Under the pieces are notes generated by a model that did not search any database, was not told the DNA's origin, and saw nothing but the letters and a program-made list of their open reading frames with translations. Made by a program: the position numbers and the translations under genes. A stretch of DNA of 64,000 bases from an uncultured SAR86 cluster bacterium (GTDB lineage: Bacteria > Pseudomonadota > Gammaproteobacteria > Magnimaribacterales > AG-339-G14), in NCBI GenBank assembly GCA_902570035.1, contig CACFWO010000001.1, positions 208,649 to 272,648 on the forward strand, read 5' to 3'. Below are positions 63,334 to 64,000 of the stretch, one piece after another; position 1 is the first letter of the stretch, and every line of letters begins with the position of its first letter.

Positions 63334-64000
63334 AAATGTGATGCAACCACCCGATTAATTTCGGGTGGTTTGTAGCATCAAGAATGTATTCTTGCCCGCG
63401 ACCTTTGCAATGCGTAATGCATTCTTTCTTATCTACCCACCTGAGTCTGTTTAAAAAAGGGTCTGAATTTGCAAAATATTTGTTTGGTAATTGCCAAACA
63501 GAACGGGTTGCTTGATCTTTTGTTAGGATCAAATCTTTGTGAGTTTTTTTAAAATGACCGTAACCTTTTAAAGAAGTCGATTTATTCCCCAAAGTTAATT
63601 TTTTTGTCCCCACGTATAAGCAATTATTGCTGAATTTGTAAAAAGCATGCGGATGCATCTTTTTTTTATTTTTAAAGTATTCTTGAATCGCTCCATTGCC
63701 ATCGATAATTTTATCTATTTGAAGCCAACCAAAAATATGATGCAGGTCTCTTCCGCTTTCAGAGTAATTCTTAAACCATCCAAAAAATAGAAAAAGATCC
63801 CCTGGTCCAACTTGATTGTTTCGCAACTCGGACTGTGAGCTGCTAGCTTGCCCAAATAGTCCTGTTTCGAGATTCGGATCGTAATGACAACTGTCGCTTG
63901 GCTTACTTTTTGCCTTGGATTCTTTCAGGGCATCGATACATCTAATGCCATTAACGCTGACATCTTGAAACTTATCCGGGGCTGGTCCTGAGAAAGGAAT
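63317..64000 (-). CDS. Nmad3-like nucleotide-modification-associated protein, 5' end outside window
   Basis: The minus-strand frame is open from base 64000 to the stop at 63317, giving at least 227 residues; the true start lies beyond the window. The segments IPFSGPAPDKFQDV, SCHYDPNLETGLFGQASSSQSE, VGPGDLFLFFGWFKNYSESGRDLHHIFGWLQI and NHPKLIGWLHHIF resemble the Nmad3 family (nucleotide modification associated domain 3), known only from computational genomics of DNA modification systems. Function is therefore a guess. It overlaps the 3' end of the TonB receptor by 17 bases. Recognition is from memory of the family pattern, not a search. Confidence 0.62.
   Translation of the reverse strand: MPFSGPAPDKFQDVSVNGIRCIDALKESKAKSKPSDSCHYDPNLETGLFGQASSSQSELRNNQVGPGDLFLFFGWFKNYSESGRDLHHIFGWLQIDKIIDGNGAIQEYFKNKKKMHPHAFYKFSNNCLYVGTKKLTLGNKSTSLKGYGHFKKTHKDLILTKDQATRSVWQLPNKYFANSDPFLNRLRWVDKKECITHCKGRGQEYILDATNHPKLIGWLHHIFRNGG
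63340..63379 (+). terminator. Strong hairpin after the TonB receptor, inside the opposite gene
   Basis: A perfect 10-bp stem AACCACCCGA/TCGGGTGGTT with loop TTAATT (63345-63370) is extended by GATGC/GCATC. Only short T-runs follow. Seven bases after the receptor stop, so it may end or protect that transcript. It also codes for the end of the Nmad3-like protein on the minus strand. Confidence 0.55.

Overview
The window is a compact, AT-rich stretch of gammaproteobacterial chromosome. Several linkages are typical of Gammaproteobacteria: zapA-6S RNA-ygfA, miaB-ybeZ-ybeY-ybeX, lptM-lysA-dapF-yigA-xerC-yigB, ubiE-ubiB-hisE-tatABC, pepP-ubiH, coaBC-dut, rpmB-rpmG, and engB/cytochrome c4/dsbA opposite polA. 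Genes commonly overlap by 1-30 bases and no gene-free gap exceeds 300 bases. I see no transposase, prophage gene, CRISPR array or rRNA. The AT-rich coding, streamlined spacing and a His-rich TonB-dependent receptor suggest a small-genome marine group such as SAR86. That placement is inference; no 16S gene is present to test it.

Layout. 1-10.5 kb: the 3' end of acs, msrA, an MBL hydrolase and Nudix pair, nnrD-tsaE, priA, ribosomal protein L31 type B, typA, then dut and coaBC on the minus strand. 10.6-19.3 kb: rpmB-rpmG-maf-lnt with a lipoprotein L,D-transpeptidase and a secreted glutathione peroxidase; rpiA and ilvA diverge; then on the minus strand a poly-Ser lipoprotein, ygfA, 6S RNA, zapA and a coiled-coil protein. 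19.4-25 kb: katG and oxyR diverge, followed by pepP-ubiH. 25-35 kb: the minus-strand miaB-ybeZ-ybeY-ybeX operon and orn, then the plus-strand ubiE-ubiB-hisE-tatABC-sppA-nuclease operon. 35-39.4 kb: tkt-pgk-class I aldolase. 39.4-47.8 kb: metK-ahcY, argH, lptM-lysA-dapF-yigA-xerC-yigB. 47.8-55.3 kb: cytochrome c5 and pseudoazurin, tRNA-Arg(CCG), hflX, a small lipoprotein, a four-gene block (reductase, CoA-transferase, MaoC hydratase, CitE-like lyase), dsbA and cytochrome c4. 55.4-64 kb: engB, polA with a candidate sRNA between them, dsbB, rmuC, a MAPEG protein, a small His-rich secreted protein with a ZnuD-like TonB receptor, and the 3' part of an Nmad3-like gene running off the edge.

Themes. 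Redox and envelope functions dominate: KatG/OxyR, MsrA, GPx, DsbA/DsbB, cytochromes c4 and c5, pseudoazurin, Tat export, Lnt, LptM and ubiquinone synthesis. Zinc economy is a second thread: both L31 and L33 are forms lacking zinc-binding cysteine pairs, and the window ends with a probable zinc-uptake receptor. The most unusual loci are the receptor with five His/Asp/Glu-rich insertions, the Nmad3-like gene at the right edge, the polA-engB intergenic RNA candidate, and the pseudoazurin that carries a cytochrome c5-like leader next to a cytochrome c5 gene that lacks it. Product calls rest on motifs read by eye; no database search was run.
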